In this document: positions 52,789 to 61,353 of the stretch, piece after piece | Numbering within the stretch: position 1 is the first letter of the stretch | Layout: the number at the start of each line of letters is the position of its first letter | Origin: Gammaproteobacteria bacterium | Lineage (GTDB): Bacteria > Pseudomonadota > Gammaproteobacteria > Pseudomonadales > Pseudohongiellaceae | Assembly: GCA_030828385.1 (NCBI GenBank) | Contig: JAURCS010000002.1 | Location: forward strand, 1 to 64,000 | DNA length: 64,000 nt | Direction of reading: 5' to 3' | Position numbers and translations under genes: made by a program | Notes under the pieces: model-generated | What the model was told of the DNA's origin: nothing | Database searches by the model: none | What the model saw: the letters and a program-made list of their open reading frames with translations, nothing else

Positions 52789-55229
52789 AGATAAGAGCCT
52801 TTGTAACAAGCGTTTGTATTGGCGCTATAGGCAGTACACTGGCGCTGGCTGTCTCTGCGGCTGATAATAATTCCGCCCCTGAAGCGATGCTGGCTGAGCA
52901 GTGGTCAATGATTGAAAACTACTGTACCGATTGCCATAACTATGATGAATTCAGAGGGGGCATTTCTCTTGAGGGGCTTGGCCCTGATGATGTGCATGCC
53001 AATCCGGATGTTTGGGAAGAGGTCTTGCGCAAACTTAAGATCAGCGCCATGCCTCCGCGCAAACAGGATCAACCCGCGAAACAACAACGCCAGCGCTTCG
53101 TCGCTGCTCTTGAAAAAACGCTGGATGCAGCCGCCAATGCGGATCCCTATGCCGGGCTGACGACCATTCATCGACTCAATCGCGCTGAATACTCCAATGT
53201 TATTCGTGATTTGTTCGGTCTCGATCTCGACCTCACCGAACTCTTGCCCAGTGACGGCGGCGATTTCGGTTTTGACAATATTGCTGATCTGCTGCGCACT
53301 TCGCCCATGTTGCTGGACCGCTACATGACTGTGGGACTTCGCGTGGCCGACATGGCACTGGGTAATCCGGATGCCTCGTTAAATACCGCGACTCTTAAAA
53401 TCCCCTTTGATACCTCCCAGGACAAGCACCTCAGAGGTCTCCCTATTGGTACCCGTGGCGGTATTGCAACAACCCATTATTTTCCTGCTGATGCCGAGTA
53501 TATCTTTGCTGCGCGCCCACTCAACGGCGTTGCAGAAGGCTATTTTGGTATCGAGGGACATGATCGTCCCCATGAATTTCTGGTGTACGTCGATGGTGAG
53601 GTTGTTTACTCCAGCGAGATCGGCGGCCCTGAAGACCACAAGGTCAGTGTTGAAGATGGCTATGTTAGTGTCATTCCCATCATCGACAAAAAACTCACTT
53701 CGCCAAAAATCCCCATTACTGCAGGCCCCCATGAAGTAATCTTTACCTGGCGTGAACGTGTGTCCGCCGAGCAGAACTCATGGCAACCATCGTTGCGGGC
53801 CTCACTGGAAATCCATAACCCCTCAGGCATGCCACGCCTGGAAGAAGTGCGAATTGAAGGTCCCTATAATGCCACTGGTGTAAGTGATATGGCGACACGG
53901 GACCGGGTCATGACCTGCGAGCCAGAGTCGGTAGCAGAAGAAGATGCCTGCGCAAAAGAAATTCTTACCAAACTTGCCAAACGTGCATTCCGGCGTGCTA
54001 TTACAGAAGATGATATTGCTGCTCCTTTGGCCTTCTATAAAAATGAACGCGCCAGCGGAGGTGACTTTGACCAGGGCATCCGCGCTTCTGTAGCACGCAT
54101 GATAGTCAGTCCGTTTTTCCTGTTCCGCGTCGAGACCGATGCCACTGACACGCCGGATGGAACCGACCAGATGGTTAATGGTTATGAACTGGCCTCACGA
54201 CTGTCGTTTTTCCTCTGGTCCAGTATGCCCGATGATGAATTGTTTGAGCTTGCCGAAAGCGATGCGATCAAGGATGCGGATACGCGCGTTGCGCAGGTAG
54301 AGCGCATGCTGGCAGACCCGCGCGCAGATGAGTTTGTAAAGAATTTCGTCGGCCAATGGTTGCAACTGAGAAATCTGGAAATTCGTGCCCGTCCCGACAT
54401 AAAAATGTTCCCTGACTTTGATGATAATCTACGCAAGGCATTTCGTCAGGAAACAGAAATGCTGTTTGCCCATGTATTGCGGGAAAATCGTCCCGTGCAT
54501 GAACTGCTCACAGCAAACTATACTTTTGTTGATGAACGTCTGGCGCGTCATTACGGCATAGAGGGAGTCACCGGCGCACGCTTTCGCAAGGTCAACGTCG
54601 AAGACAGCAACCGGTGGGGATTATTTGGCCATGGCTCACTGCTGTCACTGACCTCGGCATCAAGCCGCACCTCGCCGATTATGCGAGGAAAATTCATCCT
54701 CACAGAATTCTGGAACAATCCTCCACCGGCCGCTCCAGCCAACGTGCCGGCACTGGAAGCAAGTGCTCCTGTAGATCGTCCATCAACAGTTCGTGAACAA
54801 CTTGAGAGGCATCGCGCCGACCCGGCTTGTGCTGCCTGTCATGATTTTATAGATCCGGTGGGCTTTGCTCTGGAGAATTTCGATGTAGACGGTTCCTGGC
54901 GCGACACTACCCGTGAAGGCCTAAAGATTGATTCCACCGGGATTCTGCTTGATGGAACGCCCGTTAATGGGCCCGCAGCACTGCGAAATGCGCTGCTGGC
55001 AGATCCGGAACTATTTGCCAGTACAGTTACTGAAAAGCTACTGGTATACTCTTTGGGTCGTGGACTCATCCCGAGGGACATGCCTGTAGTCCGGGAAATT
55101 GTGAGACACGCCGCTCAGAGCGATTATAGCCTGATGTCGATAATTCTGGGGATTGTGGAAAGCTATCCTTTCCTCATGCGAACCAATAGTTCGGCGTCAG
55201 ATATTAACGCCATAGCCACTAGTGACTGA
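52785..55229 (+). CDS. Diheme DUF1587/1595/1592/1588/1585 protein, triad B
   Basis: 814 residues, signal peptide ending AVSAAD. Heme motif 1 is CTDCH (47-51). DUF1587 follows (HRLNRAEYSNVIRDLFGLDL), then DUF1595 (CAKEILTKLAKRAFRRAIT), DUF1592 (LASRLSFFLWSSMPDDELFE), DUF1588 (FGHGSLLSLTSASSRTSPIM) and DUF1585. Heme motif 2 is CAACH (682-686) before FIDPVGFALENFD. Translationally coupled to the ankyrin gene. Same architecture as 38579-40864 and 61354-63825. Confidence 0.88.
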   Translation: MKIRAFVTSVCIGAIGSTLALAVSAADNNSAPEAMLAEQWSMIENYCTDCHNYDEFRGGISLEGLGPDDVHANPDVWEEVLRKLKISAMPPRKQDQPAKQQRQRFVAALEKTLDAAANADPYAGLTTIHRLNRAEYSNVIRDLFGLDLDLTELLPSDGGDFGFDNIADLLRTSPMLLDRYMTVGLRVADMALGNPDASLNTATLKIPFDTSQDKHLRGLPIGTRGGIATTHYFPADAEYIFAARPLNGVAEGYFGIEGHDRPHEFLVYVDGEVVYSSEIGGPEDHKVSVEDGYVSVIPIIDKKLTSPKIPITAGPHEVIFTWRERVSAEQNSWQPSLRASLEIHNPSGMPRLEEVRIEGPYNATGVSDMATRDRVMTCEPESVAEEDACAKEILTKLAKRAFRRAITEDDIAAPLAFYKNERASGGDFDQGIRASVARMIVSPFFLFRVETDATDTPDGTDQMVNGYELASRLSFFLWSSMPDDELFELAESDAIKDADTRVAQVERMLADPRADEFVKNFVGQWLQLRNLEIRARPDIKMFPDFDDNLRKAFRQETEMLFAHVLRENRPVHELLTANYTFVDERLARHYGIEGVTGARFRKVNVEDSNRWGLFGHGSLLSLTSASSRTSPIMRGKFILTEFWNNPPPAAPANVPALEASAPVDRPSTVREQLERHRADPACAACHDFIDPVGFALENFDVDGSWRDTTREGLKIDSTGILLDGTPVNGPAALRNALLADPELFASTVTEKLLVYSLGRGLIPRDMPVVREIVRHAAQSDYSLMSIILGIVESYPFLMRTNSSASDINAIATSD

Positions 55230-55287
55230 ACTCTGGAATTTTAATTCCGGAACCAGTCTCTAGAAAAATACATACAGGAGAATAAGA

Positions 55288-56622
55288 ATGTTCATTTCAA
55301 AGAAACATCTCAGTCGCAGGACGCTTCTTAAGGGAACGGGAGCCGCCATTGCACTGCCCTTGCTTGATGCAATGGTGCCAGCCGCTACGGCACAATCACA
55401 AACTGCAGCAGCAGCGAAACTCCGCTTTGGTACAGTTTATGTACCCAATGGTATATTTCCCGCTGACTGGCACCCGGATAAAGCAGGCAAGGATTTCGAA
55501 TTCAAACGCGTGATGAAGCCGATTGAGCCGTTTCGCAATTATGTCACCACAATCAGCCGTCTGAAATCACCCGAAGGCAACCAGGATATGGGAGGCATTC
55601 ACATGGGTGCCAGCTCTGCATTCCTGAACGGCGCCGGTCCCCTTAGTGAAAATGGTGATTTCAATGAACTGCGTTCCAAAAAGACTGTTGACCAGTACAT
55701 TGCCGATGCCATCGCTGGCGATACCCCCTTGAGATCCCTGGAACTGGGTACTGAAGACATGGGCACCTCTGCCGGAGCCTGCGACAACTACCCATGCATG
55801 TATTTCAACACCCTGTCCTGGTATGACGATCATAGCCCACTGCCCGTTGGTATTAGCCCGCAGGTCACCTTTGAACGCATGTTCGGCGATCCAGGCACCC
55901 CCGAGCAACGTCTGCGTCGACTGGAAACCAAGCAAAGCATGCTGGACTCAGTGCTTGACGAATCCAAACGTCTGGAAGGTATGCTCGGAGCAAGCGACAA
56001 CGCCTTGCTGGAAGAATATATGACCAATATTCGTCGTATTGAACTGCAGGTACAGAAACTGTCGAATCGTTCTTCGGTGATTGCCAACACCTCCGGTGGT
56101 CCGGTTGGTATTCCTGATGACTTCGACGAGCATATGAATGTAACCTATGACCTGATGCATCTTGCCTACCAGGGTGACATGACGCGTGTGTTCAGCTTTT
56201 TAACCGGTCATGAAGCCAGTGGTCGCAGTTATGCCCACATCGGGGTGAATGAACCTCACCATAATGTCACCCATCACCAGAATACCGAAGAAAGTATTAC
56301 CCGGTACGCCAAGATCACCACTTACCAGATGCAGAAGTTTGCTGATTTCGTTGCCAAACTGGATGCGACACCCGATGGTGATGGTTCATTGCTGGATTCT
56401 ACGCTGCTGTATTTTGGCGCAGGCATGAGTAATGGTCTAGAACATGATCGACATAACGTACCGGCCCTGCTGGTAGGTAGTGCTGGAGGCCGCCTGCAAG
56501 GCAACCGCCATATTCAGGCCAGGGAAGACGAACCTACGTCCAACCTGTTACTTGGCATAGCGGATTTGATGGGAGCGGAAATCGATACTATTGGTATCGC
56601 AACAAGTCGCTTCCTGCTTTAA
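55288..56622 (+). CDS. Tat-exported DUF1552 protein, triad B
   Basis: 444 residues, AGGAGAATAAGA upstream. Leader MFISKKHLSRRTLLKGTG with twin Arg, cut near ATAQSQ. RFGTVYVPNGIFPADWHP, SSAFLNGAGPLS, the Cys pair in GACDNYPCMYFNTLSW, LTGHEASGRSYAH, HHNVTHHQN, LYFGAGMSNGLEHDRHN and GGRLQGNRH mark DUF1552. His-rich segments could bind a metal. A strong terminator follows. Confidence 0.88.
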   Translation: MFISKKHLSRRTLLKGTGAAIALPLLDAMVPAATAQSQTAAAAKLRFGTVYVPNGIFPADWHPDKAGKDFEFKRVMKPIEPFRNYVTTISRLKSPEGNQDMGGIHMGASSAFLNGAGPLSENGDFNELRSKKTVDQYIADAIAGDTPLRSLELGTEDMGTSAGACDNYPCMYFNTLSWYDDHSPLPVGISPQVTFERMFGDPGTPEQRLRRLETKQSMLDSVLDESKRLEGMLGASDNALLEEYMTNIRRIELQVQKLSNRSSVIANTSGGPVGIPDDFDEHMNVTYDLMHLAYQGDMTRVFSFLTGHEASGRSYAHIGVNEPHHNVTHHQNTEESITRYAKITTYQMQKFADFVAKLDATPDGDGSLLDSTLLYFGAGMSNGLEHDRHNVPALLVGSAGGRLQGNRHIQAREDEPTSNLLLGIADLMGAEIDTIGIATSRFLL

Positions 56623-56638
56623 AACTTCTTAAAGCGAT

Positions 56639-56668
56639 AAAAAATGGGCCTGAGGGCCCATTTTTTTT
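56639..56668. terminator. Strong terminator after triad B
   Basis: TGGGCC, loop TGAG, GGCCCA, with A run before and eight T after (56645-56668). It works in both directions, between converging stops at 56622 and 56696. Confidence 0.9.
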
Positions 56669-56695
56669 GTCACATTTCCCTGGTTCGTTCCAGGA

Positions 56696-57814
56696 TCAGG
56701 GATTCAGATACACCTCAGGATCCAGATACTTTTCAAGCATCCCTGCTTCATGCAAATCCAGAAAATAACCAGTGGGATCACAGGCCAACTGCTCGTTTAC
56801 ATCAAGGTTATTACCGCGCGCGGAACCACGTACGCGGGTCAGAGGCGCCGTGTAGTAAGGGTCATGGATCGTCATCACTCGATCCATAGTCAGCCTGTCA
56901 TCGGCAAAGCTGTAACGCTCAACGATTCGTGTCTCTTCGCCAGACATGGGATAACCGGTGCCGTCCAGCCATCCCGGTAACAGGTACGTAGTTTCAATAA
57001 CCAGTTCATCATTTTCCCAATGACCCACGGAAAAGCCATTGGAGGTGGCTGGTATCCCTGCAGTGGGCGTTCTGCCATCCATCCAGATTCGACGCGGGGA
57101 GTTGTGGTCAACGTAGAGAAACAGGTAATGTGTGCCTGCATCGTAAATAGTCATATTGTAGGGATTACCAAACAGACGGGGCAGCCCATAGGCAAGACAA
57201 CGCAGGGCCGGATCGTCATATTTATTAATGCCTTCATAAATAGCACGGGCTTGTGAAGTCATAGGCATTGGCTTGGGCTCCAGATCATCCACCGTGGTAC
57301 GAAACTTGTAACGGTTGCTCCAGGGGCCAGTGATGTCGATCGGGTAAGCGCTAATAATGTCACCGTAACCATAGTCGGCAGCACTGGCATACTCTTCATC
57401 TGCAACTGCCTGATTAGCGTCTGCAGCAGCGCTGCCAAAGCGCCCGCCATCAGCAACTGCAATACCACGGATAAAAAGTTTTTTTGCCCCATTTCTACCC
57501 AGCTGCCCTTCTACGGAAACAATATCCCCTACCTTGACGCTATCACGGTTCCAGTTCTGCCCGCGTAGCGAAGTCACACTGGCTGCCTGTAATTCCCAGG
57601 ATTCCATCGAGCCGTCAGCGCCCTCCACATCGACCCGATAGCGCACATGGGGATTACTGAAGCGTATCTGGGTAACAACACCCGTCAGCTCTGCGCGCGC
57701 ATCAGCATCAAATTCCAGACCAAAGGAGTGATGGGCCTGGGCCTTGCCAATCATTAACAAGATTGCCAACATTGGTAGCACTATCATTAACCTAACACTG
57801 GTTATTTTCTTCAT
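56696..57814 (-). CDS. Fusion of DUF6152 with the DUF6152-partner domain
   Basis: 372 residues, AGGGAGAAAAAC upstream, signal peptide ending GKAQAHHSF. Residues about 28-125 are DUF6152: LTGVVTQIRFSNPHVRYRVD, WELQAASVTSLRGQNW, GDIVSVEGQLGRNG. From about residue 160 it is the partner family: ITGPWSNRYKF, LRCLAYGLPRLFGNPYNM, RRIWMDGRTPTAGIP and GFSVGHWENDELVIETTYL, with ACDPTGYF near the end. Elsewhere in the window these are separate adjacent genes. The fusion is good evidence that the two act together. It is last in the minus-strand run of triad C. Confidence 0.82.
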   Translation of the reverse strand: MKKITSVRLMIVLPMLAILLMIGKAQAHHSFGLEFDADARAELTGVVTQIRFSNPHVRYRVDVEGADGSMESWELQAASVTSLRGQNWNRDSVKVGDIVSVEGQLGRNGAKKLFIRGIAVADGGRFGSAAADANQAVADEEYASAADYGYGDIISAYPIDITGPWSNRYKFRTTVDDLEPKPMPMTSQARAIYEGINKYDDPALRCLAYGLPRLFGNPYNMTIYDAGTHYLFLYVDHNSPRRIWMDGRTPTAGIPATSNGFSVGHWENDELVIETTYLLPGWLDGTGYPMSGEETRIVERYSFADDRLTMDRVMTIHDPYYTAPLTRVRGSARGNNLDVNEQLACDPTGYFLDLHEAGMLEKYLDPEVYLNP

Positions 57815-57887
57815 GTTTTTCTCCCTGAAACCTCGGGCACAGTTGCAGCCGGTGATTTCAGTTCTGCAGTTCGATAACTTTGCTGGT

Positions 57888-58355
57888 TTATTTTCGGGTT
57901 ATAGCGTTACTTTCAGCACCAACTAAAAAATTCTGACCATCCCGCAAAGCGGTGGTCAATGCCATGATGTGCTGCACGGTAATGCCGTAATAGGTGTTGT
58001 AGGAAACGTCCAGCGCACTGGAGGCCAGGTTCAATACCTTGGTATAGAGTCGCCCTGGTGGATTCTTGCTGCCAAAACGCGGAGCACTTTTAAACATCCC
58101 TTCCAGTGTCAGCTCTCCCAGTGAAACCATTACCTGGGTCATGTTATCGGTTATCTCACCATCCATGCCGATGGCAAGTTCCATTGCCGCCTGGGCTATT
58201 TGATCGGCACTGGCAGTGGCGCTTGTCACGCCTTCTGGCAAGGCCTCAATGATGGCTTGCCGGGTTGCCCTATCATTGGCAACCTGGGCACTGACTGAAA
58301 GCGCACTCATGGAACAGATTATTAAAAGTGTCAGCAGCAGTTTTTTTATATTCAT
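57888..58355 (-). CDS. Secreted hypothetical protein of triad C
   Basis: 155 residues with signal peptide ending LSVSAQVA. The rest is helical with no Cys: ADQIAQAAMELAIGMDG, MVSLGELTLEGMFKSAPRFG and RLYTKVLNLASSALDVSYNT. I do not recognise the family. Its start overlaps the ankyrin stop by ATGA, so it is translationally coupled to it and likely part of the same complex or pathway. Neither of the other two triads has it. Confidence 0.65.
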   Translation of the reverse strand: MNIKKLLLTLLIICSMSALSVSAQVANDRATRQAIIEALPEGVTSATASADQIAQAAMELAIGMDGEITDNMTQVMVSLGELTLEGMFKSAPRFGSKNPPGRLYTKVLNLASSALDVSYNTYYGITVQHIMALTTALRDGQNFLVGAESNAITRK

Positions 58356-59854
58356 TGCTGCTGACCTGTGAGGCTGTCGATAAATGCCACCGTATCCATA
58401 TGCCCCATATCCCGGGCAAGATCGCGCGGTGTATAACCACCCACATCGCGCACACTAAAATCCACCCCCTGCTCCCAGGCGAATTGCAGGGCTTCATTCC
58501 AACCTGCTTTTGCTGAACCATGAGCAACATTTTGACCGTTGGCCGCCAGCTGATGAATATCAGCCCCGGCAGCCAGTAATAGTGACATGATCGCGGCAGC
58601 ATCCGCTCCGGTTTTATAAGCCCCGGAGATCGGTGTTTCCATAAATATGCCATAAACGCGCCAGACTCCTGCCGCGCTATGCATGGGCGTTACTTCGTAG
58701 ACCATATTGGCGATATCGACCCGTGCGCCAAATTCCAGCAACAGTTTCACTGCCTCAACGTCACCACTCTTGGCGGCGTTATGCAGGGCTGTGGCGCCGC
58801 CACTGAGTACCCGGGAATCCGGACCCGCATCGGTATAAGCGCGATCCCCCCCGGAGCGGTAGGGCGGTTCTTTTTTCAGTCGCATATCCACATAGGCGCC
58901 TTTTTCCAGCAGCGTTCTGGCAATATCAAGCGCAGTCAACGTGTCTGTTGACGGCAGATCGCCACGACGACTACTCGGTATCAGGTGCAGATCAATGGCA
59001 GAATATAGGGGTGTTCGCCCATACCAGTCCCAGCGCTGAATATCGGCACCTCGCTCAATCAGGATATTGGCGGTATCGTAATGCAGGTTTTGCAAGGCCA
59101 TCAGCAAGGGGGTGCCACTATCGATATCAGTCAGATTAATGTCCGCCCCTGCATCAAGTAGCGCTTCCACACACTCCGCACATCCTTCCCTGGCGGCATA
59201 CAGTAAAGCAGTGAAACCGCCGCGCTGCAGTGGTTTGTTGCGAGGTTCTGACGTAATCCAGCGGGGCCAGTCATGATCTTTTCCCCGGGTGTCTGCTTCC
59301 GCTCCATATTCAAGCAACAGTTTCACCATCTGGGGCTGTTTTTGTGATGCCGCCCACATCAGGGCAGTCTGACTGCCCCAGTTTTCCACCGCATTTACAT
59401 TTGCGCCACGCTCTAGCAGCAGTCTAGCAGTTTCAGTATTGCCTGTTCTGGCCACCGCCATTAACAGTGTCTGGCCTTCAGTATTGGGTGACTCGATATC
59501 ACCGCCGGCATCCACCAGCGCTTTCATAATGGCAAAGTCACCATGAACGGCCGCCACGGTCATGGGACTGGCGTGATAATCATTGCTCTTATCCGGGTCA
59601 GCACCCTGTTTCAGAAGTGTCTCAACCAGCTCAAGATCGTTTTTATAAACCGCCCAGTGCAGGGCCGTGGTGCCATCTACGGACAGCGTATTGACATCGG
59701 CGCCGGCGGCAAGCATTTCCATGACTGCAGCACGCTCCCCGGCCTCGGCGATATCCGGCAGCGAAGCAGGCCAGGCAGTATTGGCATTCATTAGCAGAAT
59801 GACCGCGGTCAGGCATGAAACAATGAAGCGAAAGTGGGCTGTTGAAAAAATCAT
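58352..59854 (-). CDS. Secreted ankyrin-repeat protein, triad C
   Basis: 500 residues, signal peptide ending NTAWPASLPD. Repeats: TALHWAVYKNDLELVETLLK, SPMTVAAVHGDFAIMKALVD, TALMWAASQKQPQMVKLLLE, TALLYAAREGCAECVEALLD, TPRDLARDMGHMDTVAFIDS. An insert at the middle (TEPRNKPLQRG region) matches the place of inserts in the other two. It is third in gene order here, after the diheme and DUF1552 genes, unlike triads A and B where it is first. Confidence 0.9.
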   Translation of the reverse strand: MIFSTAHFRFIVSCLTAVILLMNANTAWPASLPDIAEAGERAAVMEMLAAGADVNTLSVDGTTALHWAVYKNDLELVETLLKQGADPDKSNDYHASPMTVAAVHGDFAIMKALVDAGGDIESPNTEGQTLLMAVARTGNTETARLLLERGANVNAVENWGSQTALMWAASQKQPQMVKLLLEYGAEADTRGKDHDWPRWITSEPRNKPLQRGGFTALLYAAREGCAECVEALLDAGADINLTDIDSGTPLLMALQNLHYDTANILIERGADIQRWDWYGRTPLYSAIDLHLIPSSRRGDLPSTDTLTALDIARTLLEKGAYVDMRLKKEPPYRSGGDRAYTDAGPDSRVLSGGATALHNAAKSGDVEAVKLLLEFGARVDIANMVYEVTPMHSAAGVWRVYGIFMETPISGAYKTGADAAAIMSLLLAAGADIHQLAANGQNVAHGSAKAGWNEALQFAWEQGVDFSVRDVGGYTPRDLARDMGHMDTVAFIDSLTGQQQ

Positions 59855-59869
59855 GGTTCTGGACAGGCC

Positions 59870-61201
59870 CTAAACCTCCGAGAAAATCCCTGTACTGTTG
59901 CCAAGGGATTCCACTCCGGAAATACCGGCACGTTCCAGCAGCGTAAGAATCAGGTTGGCATGGGGCGTATTCGCTGCATAACTCAGATGCTGACCTCCTT
60001 TCAGGCGGCCATTGGCGCCACCGAAAATAGCTGACGGTAGCGGATTGGCATTATGCGCATTGGAGTCGCTCATATTGCTGCCAAACAGCAGGATTGAATG
60101 GTCGAGAATGGAGCCATCACCATCTGCCGTGTTGTTTAAACGATCCAGGAACCTGGCAAAGATTTTGGAGTGGTAGGTCTGAATGACTGCACATCTGTCC
60201 ATCTTGTCCTGCACATAGCGATGATGGGACAGCGGATGGTAGGCATCCGAAATTCCTACCTGATTGTAGGTCAGCATACTTATTTCTGCCGACAACATCA
60301 TGGAAGCAACCCGGGTTAAATCCGCCTCATAGGCCAGCGCTGTCAAATCAAACATCAAGTTTATATGTTCTTCCCAGTTTCCGGGCACGCCCAGAGGAGC
60401 ATCCGGAATATCCAGGCCACTGAAATCCTGTTCGCCAAGCTTTTCAACCTGACGTTCCACATCACGCACTGAATCCAGATATTCATCCATGCGCTGGCGA
60501 TCAGCACTACCCAGTCGGCCATTCAGGGAAGTAGCACTTTCCGCCACCAGATCCAGCAGGCTGAACTTCTGATTCATGATGGAGTCGCGTTCTTTTGCCG
60601 TATCACCCTGGCCGAACATGCGGAAAAATAATTTACGTGGATTATGCTCCATTGGTAATGGCTGCGTTCGGGTTCTAAAGGAAATAGTGGAACCATAACC
60701 ACAACCCAGGTTGCTGTCGCAAGCACCGGCACTTGAGGCCTTCACTTCAGTACAAAGTTCGATGGAAGGAAAAGGCGTGTCCTGACCAATGGTCTGGGCC
60801 GCAATCTGGTCGGCGGAGATACCGTAATTTGGATCATTCTCATCAACAGTAAAAGGCGATGCGCAACTTAACCAGGTACCTGGTGACGTAGCATGCACCC
60901 CGGCGCCTTCGGCGGCAGTATTGCGCAGGTTACTGACAATGGTCATCTGCTCTTTATAGGCTGCCAGAGGTCTTAGAATCGGTGTTAATTCAAAATCGGA
61001 GCCGACGCTGGCAGGCGTCCACTTATCCATAATGGCGCCATGGGGAAAATAGAAAAATCCCAGTTTGGCTTTGGGGGCCGCAGCAGTCTGTGCCAGGGCC
61101 GTGCCTGCCGGAATCATGGCATCCAGTAATGGCAGGGCAATTGCTGTACCCGCCCCCCTTAACAGGGTTCTGCGTGACAGGTGCTTTTTAGAAATAAACA
61201 T
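59870..61201 (-). CDS. Tat-exported DUF1552 protein, triad C
   Basis: 443 residues, GGGGAAGAGAT upstream. Leader MFISKKHLSRRTLLRGAG with twin Arg, cut near TALAQTA. KLGFFYFPHGAIMDKWTP, the Cys pair in GACDSNLGCGYGSTISF, MLSAEISMLTYNQVG, HPLSHHRYVQDK, ILLFGSNMSDSNAHN and GGANGRLKGGQH are the usual DUF1552 landmarks. It is 15 bases from the ankyrin gene, and 152 bases follow the diheme gene before it. Confidence 0.88.
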   Translation of the reverse strand: MFISKKHLSRRTLLRGAGTAIALPLLDAMIPAGTALAQTAAAPKAKLGFFYFPHGAIMDKWTPASVGSDFELTPILRPLAAYKEQMTIVSNLRNTAAEGAGVHATSPGTWLSCASPFTVDENDPNYGISADQIAAQTIGQDTPFPSIELCTEVKASSAGACDSNLGCGYGSTISFRTRTQPLPMEHNPRKLFFRMFGQGDTAKERDSIMNQKFSLLDLVAESATSLNGRLGSADRQRMDEYLDSVRDVERQVEKLGEQDFSGLDIPDAPLGVPGNWEEHINLMFDLTALAYEADLTRVASMMLSAEISMLTYNQVGISDAYHPLSHHRYVQDKMDRCAVIQTYHSKIFARFLDRLNNTADGDGSILDHSILLFGSNMSDSNAHNANPLPSAIFGGANGRLKGGQHLSYAANTPHANLILTLLERAGISGVESLGNSTGIFSEV

Positions 61202-61353
61202 ATCTCTTCCCCTTGATCCGCTATTGGATCGCCCTTTTCCAGTGCCCTGACTTTACTTGATTTTTTTAGCAGGCAAATAACTATACAACAATATTCAGGA
61301 TTTATGACCCACCGTTCTGCAAGATGGATACTGTTTTTCGCCTGTCTGGACAG

